Source: Neofusicoccum parvum | Taxonomy: Eukaryota; Ascomycota; Dothideomycetes; Botryosphaeriales; Botryosphaeriaceae | NCBI GenBank assembly: GCA_020912385.1 | Contig: CP087217.1 | Location: 744,001-808,000 of the forward strand | Direction of reading: 5' to 3' | Length of the DNA stretch: 64,000 nt | Shown: in pieces, positions 62,352 through 64,000 of the stretch | How the letters are laid out: each line of letters starts with the position of its first letter | Position numbering within the stretch: the first letter of the stretch is position 1 | Position numbers and translations under genes: made by a program | The notes under the pieces: generated by a model | The model's input: the letters and a program-made list of their open reading frames with translations, nothing else | Told to the model about the DNA's origin: nothing | Database searches by the model: none

Positions 62352-64000
62352 ATGCAGAAGCCGTCCAGCACCAGCTCCAGAAGAAAAAGCTTCTTCGGCG
62401 GTGCGCTGTCGCTCAATCCGCTGTCTGCCCTGACCCCCATCCACGACCCCGCCGACAGTGACAAAGAGAAGCCCGCCCCCAAGACGCTGCAGAAGCGCCG
62501 CGCCAGCTCTTTCCTGGACGTTTCGCGGACCTCCAGTCCCTTTGGCTCCGACTCCCACTCGCCGAAGTCCCCGGCGCTCTCTCCTGCTCCCTCGCCCATA
62601 GACACCAAGGGAAACCGCAGCCGCAATCCTCCCAGGATTGCCTCTTGGGTATCAGCCCGCTCTGCGTCTGATGATTGGGATGGCGAGCCCCTTAGCGCTG
62701 TCTCCAGCAAGGCGCCCTCGGTGAACTGGGGCGAATTGCACGATGTTGGCCTCCGTTCTCGCAACGTTCTGCTGCATGGCGAGGTGCAGACGAGCAGTAC
62801 CCTGTTTCGCAAGAAGAAGGAGTACCTCGTGCTGACTGAGACCCACGTCGTTCGTTTCAAGAATCAGCAAAAGGCTGCTGAAACCTTTACTGATATCCTT
62901 ACCCCCTTGCGTCGAAGCTCGTCCCTCAGCCGAAGGCACAATTCAACCCCGTCCGCCGGCTCGTCTCAGGACTTCCATTCCTTCGTGTCGGATCATTCCG
63001 GTGACCGAAACGTCGGAACGCCGCTTCGTCAGATCATCGCCATCTACCAACTCGTCGACGACCGGCCTTACTTCGCTTTCGAGATATCGTATATTGATGA
63101 AGAGAGCAACAATGCCTATTCCATGACGCTGCAGTTTGGCTCCCCAGATGATATGCGCACATGGCTCAAATCCATACGAACCGCCGCGAGCCGCGTGCGC
63201 GGCCTCGACGATTGTCCTATATCTGAGCAGAACACTCGGCTCGCTGCAAGAATCGTCGAGCGAGAGGGCGATTACGACCCGAACAACTTTGCCCTCTACA
63301 AGGTGATCCAGCGGCCTCTGGGCCACTCCAAGGCAGCATCTTCGTCGTCCGACGACCTGACCAAGATCAACTCAAGTATCTGCTTCCTGGCTATCGGAAT
63401 TCACAAGGTTCATTTGATCCCGGTGTACAAAGCGAGGCAGCGTTCATCAAGTCCCAACTTGCTATCATACCCCCATGAGGTTTCATTTGGACTCTTGACG
63501 CTCACGTCGGTAAGACTGAGCGACAGTGACGATACATTCGAACTGGTGTTTAGGATGCCGATGCAAAAGCCCAAGACTCTCCTTATGGCTTCTCTTGCAG
63601 CTGGAGACATTGCGACCCGGCTCCACCATGTCGATCATTTCTTGCGGCCCGAATGGGAACCCCGTCCCTACATTTTTCTGGTTCCGGATGCCGTGAAAGA
63701 GCAGATCGTTGCGACATCAACAATTCAGAAGATTGACGAATCATCTTTGGATCGAACCATATGTGCCTACTGCATTGCGTACAATATCCCGCCGAATCTC
63801 ATACGCTATCAAGTCACTTTCCCAGCCGACGACTGGCCACGCTTCCAACTACTACCTCCTGACAACCCCAGAAGACCAGTGTATGGACCACTTGAGTTGC
63901 TTGCAGTAATGCGAGCACTGCGCTACCATGAGTCGTTCGGGACTATCTCATTCGCAGGCATACAGCTGGACGTCCTCAACGAGCTGTACGACCGCTTTGG
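62352..64000 (+). CDS. PH-domain and leucine-rich-repeat protein, 5' part
   Basis: The frame starts at ATG 62352 (MQKPSSTSSRRKSFFGG) and is open to the last base without an intron, 549 codons so far; the gene continues to the right. The first 125 residues are Ser/Pro-rich. A PH-like domain follows: HGEVQTSSTLFRKKKEYLVL, then THVVRFKNQQ, an insert, RQIIAIYQLVDDRPYFAFEI, and the closing helix SPDDMRTWLKSIRTAASRV. A second folded stretch (SICFLAIGIHKVHLIPVY) leads into the start of a repeat region, with GTISFAGIQLDVLNELYDRF resembling a leucine-rich repeat. This architecture matches uncharacterised fungal PH/LRR proteins distantly like CARMIL. Membrane binding by the PH domain is likely; the rest is unknown. 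Confidence 0.78.
   Translation, partial: MQKPSSTSSRRKSFFGGALSLNPLSALTPIHDPADSDKEKPAPKTLQKRRASSFLDVSRTSSPFGSDSHSPKSPALSPAPSPIDTKGNRSRNPPRIASWVSARSASDDWDGEPLSAVSSKAPSVNWGELHDVGLRSRNVLLHGEVQTSSTLFRKKKEYLVLTETHVVRFKNQQKAAETFTDILTPLRRSSSLSRRHNSTPSAGSSQDFHSFVSDHSGDRNVGTPLRQIIAIYQLVDDRPYFAFEISYIDEESNNAYSMTLQFGSPDDMRTWLKSIRTAASRVRGLDDCPISEQNTRLAARIVEREGDYDPNNFALYKVIQRPLGHSKAASSSSDDLTKINSSICFLAIGIHKVHLIPVYKARQRSSSPNLLSYPHEVSFGLLTLTSVRLSDSDDTFELVFRMPMQKPKTLLMASLAAGDIATRLHHVDHFLRPEWEPRPYIFLVPDAVKEQIVATSTIQKIDESSLDRTICAYCIAYNIPPNLIRYQVTFPADDWPRFQLLPPDNPRRPVYGPLELLAVMRALRYHESFGTISFAGIQLDVLNELYDRF

Overview
This is a 64 kb piece of a nuclear chromosome from a filamentous ascomycete (Pezizomycotina). The basis is eukaryotic gene structure: most genes carry short GT-AG introns of about 46-165 nt with CTRAC-type branch sites. 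The gene content also fits: a Pet127-type mitochondrial protein, Spo12 family, PIG-X/Pbn1, a YDR124W-like (DUF2841) protein, DUF6594, stand-alone retropepsin-like proteins and a pisatin-demethylase-like P450. DUF6594 and the retropepsin-like genes make Dothideomycetes my best guess, but that is inference. No rRNA, tRNA, CRISPR, intact transposon or telomere repeat was seen. Exon borders were worked out by hand from splice signals and frame continuity.

Left third (1-20.5 kb): the 3' part of an ankyrin-repeat gene, a TauD-type dioxygenase, an RCH1/SLC10A7-like transporter, a P450, the urease accessory gene ureF, a Spo12-family gene, a BTB-domain gene, a DUF6594 membrane protein, and two retropepsin-like genes facing each other. 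This part is gene-sparse and looks accessory. A 2.6 kb gap (17.9-20.5 kb) contains a short unlisted minus-strand reading frame with strongly coding-like codons.

Middle (20.5-36.3 kb): a type II membrane protein with six lectin-propeller-like repeats, a small secreted protein, a secreted SGNH/GDSL hydrolase, then SARAF and PBN1 back to back, a PhyH-type dioxygenase, and AOS1 (SUMO E1) back to back with a galactose-binding-fold protein. An unrecognised membrane protein follows.

Right part (38-64 kb) is housekeeping: SAC3 (mRNA export, 1756 aa), a YDR124W-like protein, a YCF1-type vacuolar ABC transporter (8 exons), a UBA/UIM-like ubiquitin-binding protein, PET127, and the start of a PH-domain/leucine-rich-repeat protein cut by the window edge. 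From 38 to 61.6 kb every gene is on the minus strand.

The genes do not form one pathway or an obvious biosynthetic cluster. Two links deserve a look. RCH1/SLC10A7-like and SARAF are both relatives of negative regulators of store-operated calcium entry. AOS1 sits near SAC3, whose acidic tail contains a SUMO-interaction-like motif. Neither link is proven by the sequence. No clear undescribed system was found; the best candidates for novelty are the retropepsin-like pair, the short frame at 19.5-19.7 kb, the split galactose-binding-fold protein and the unrecognised membrane protein at 35-36 kb.
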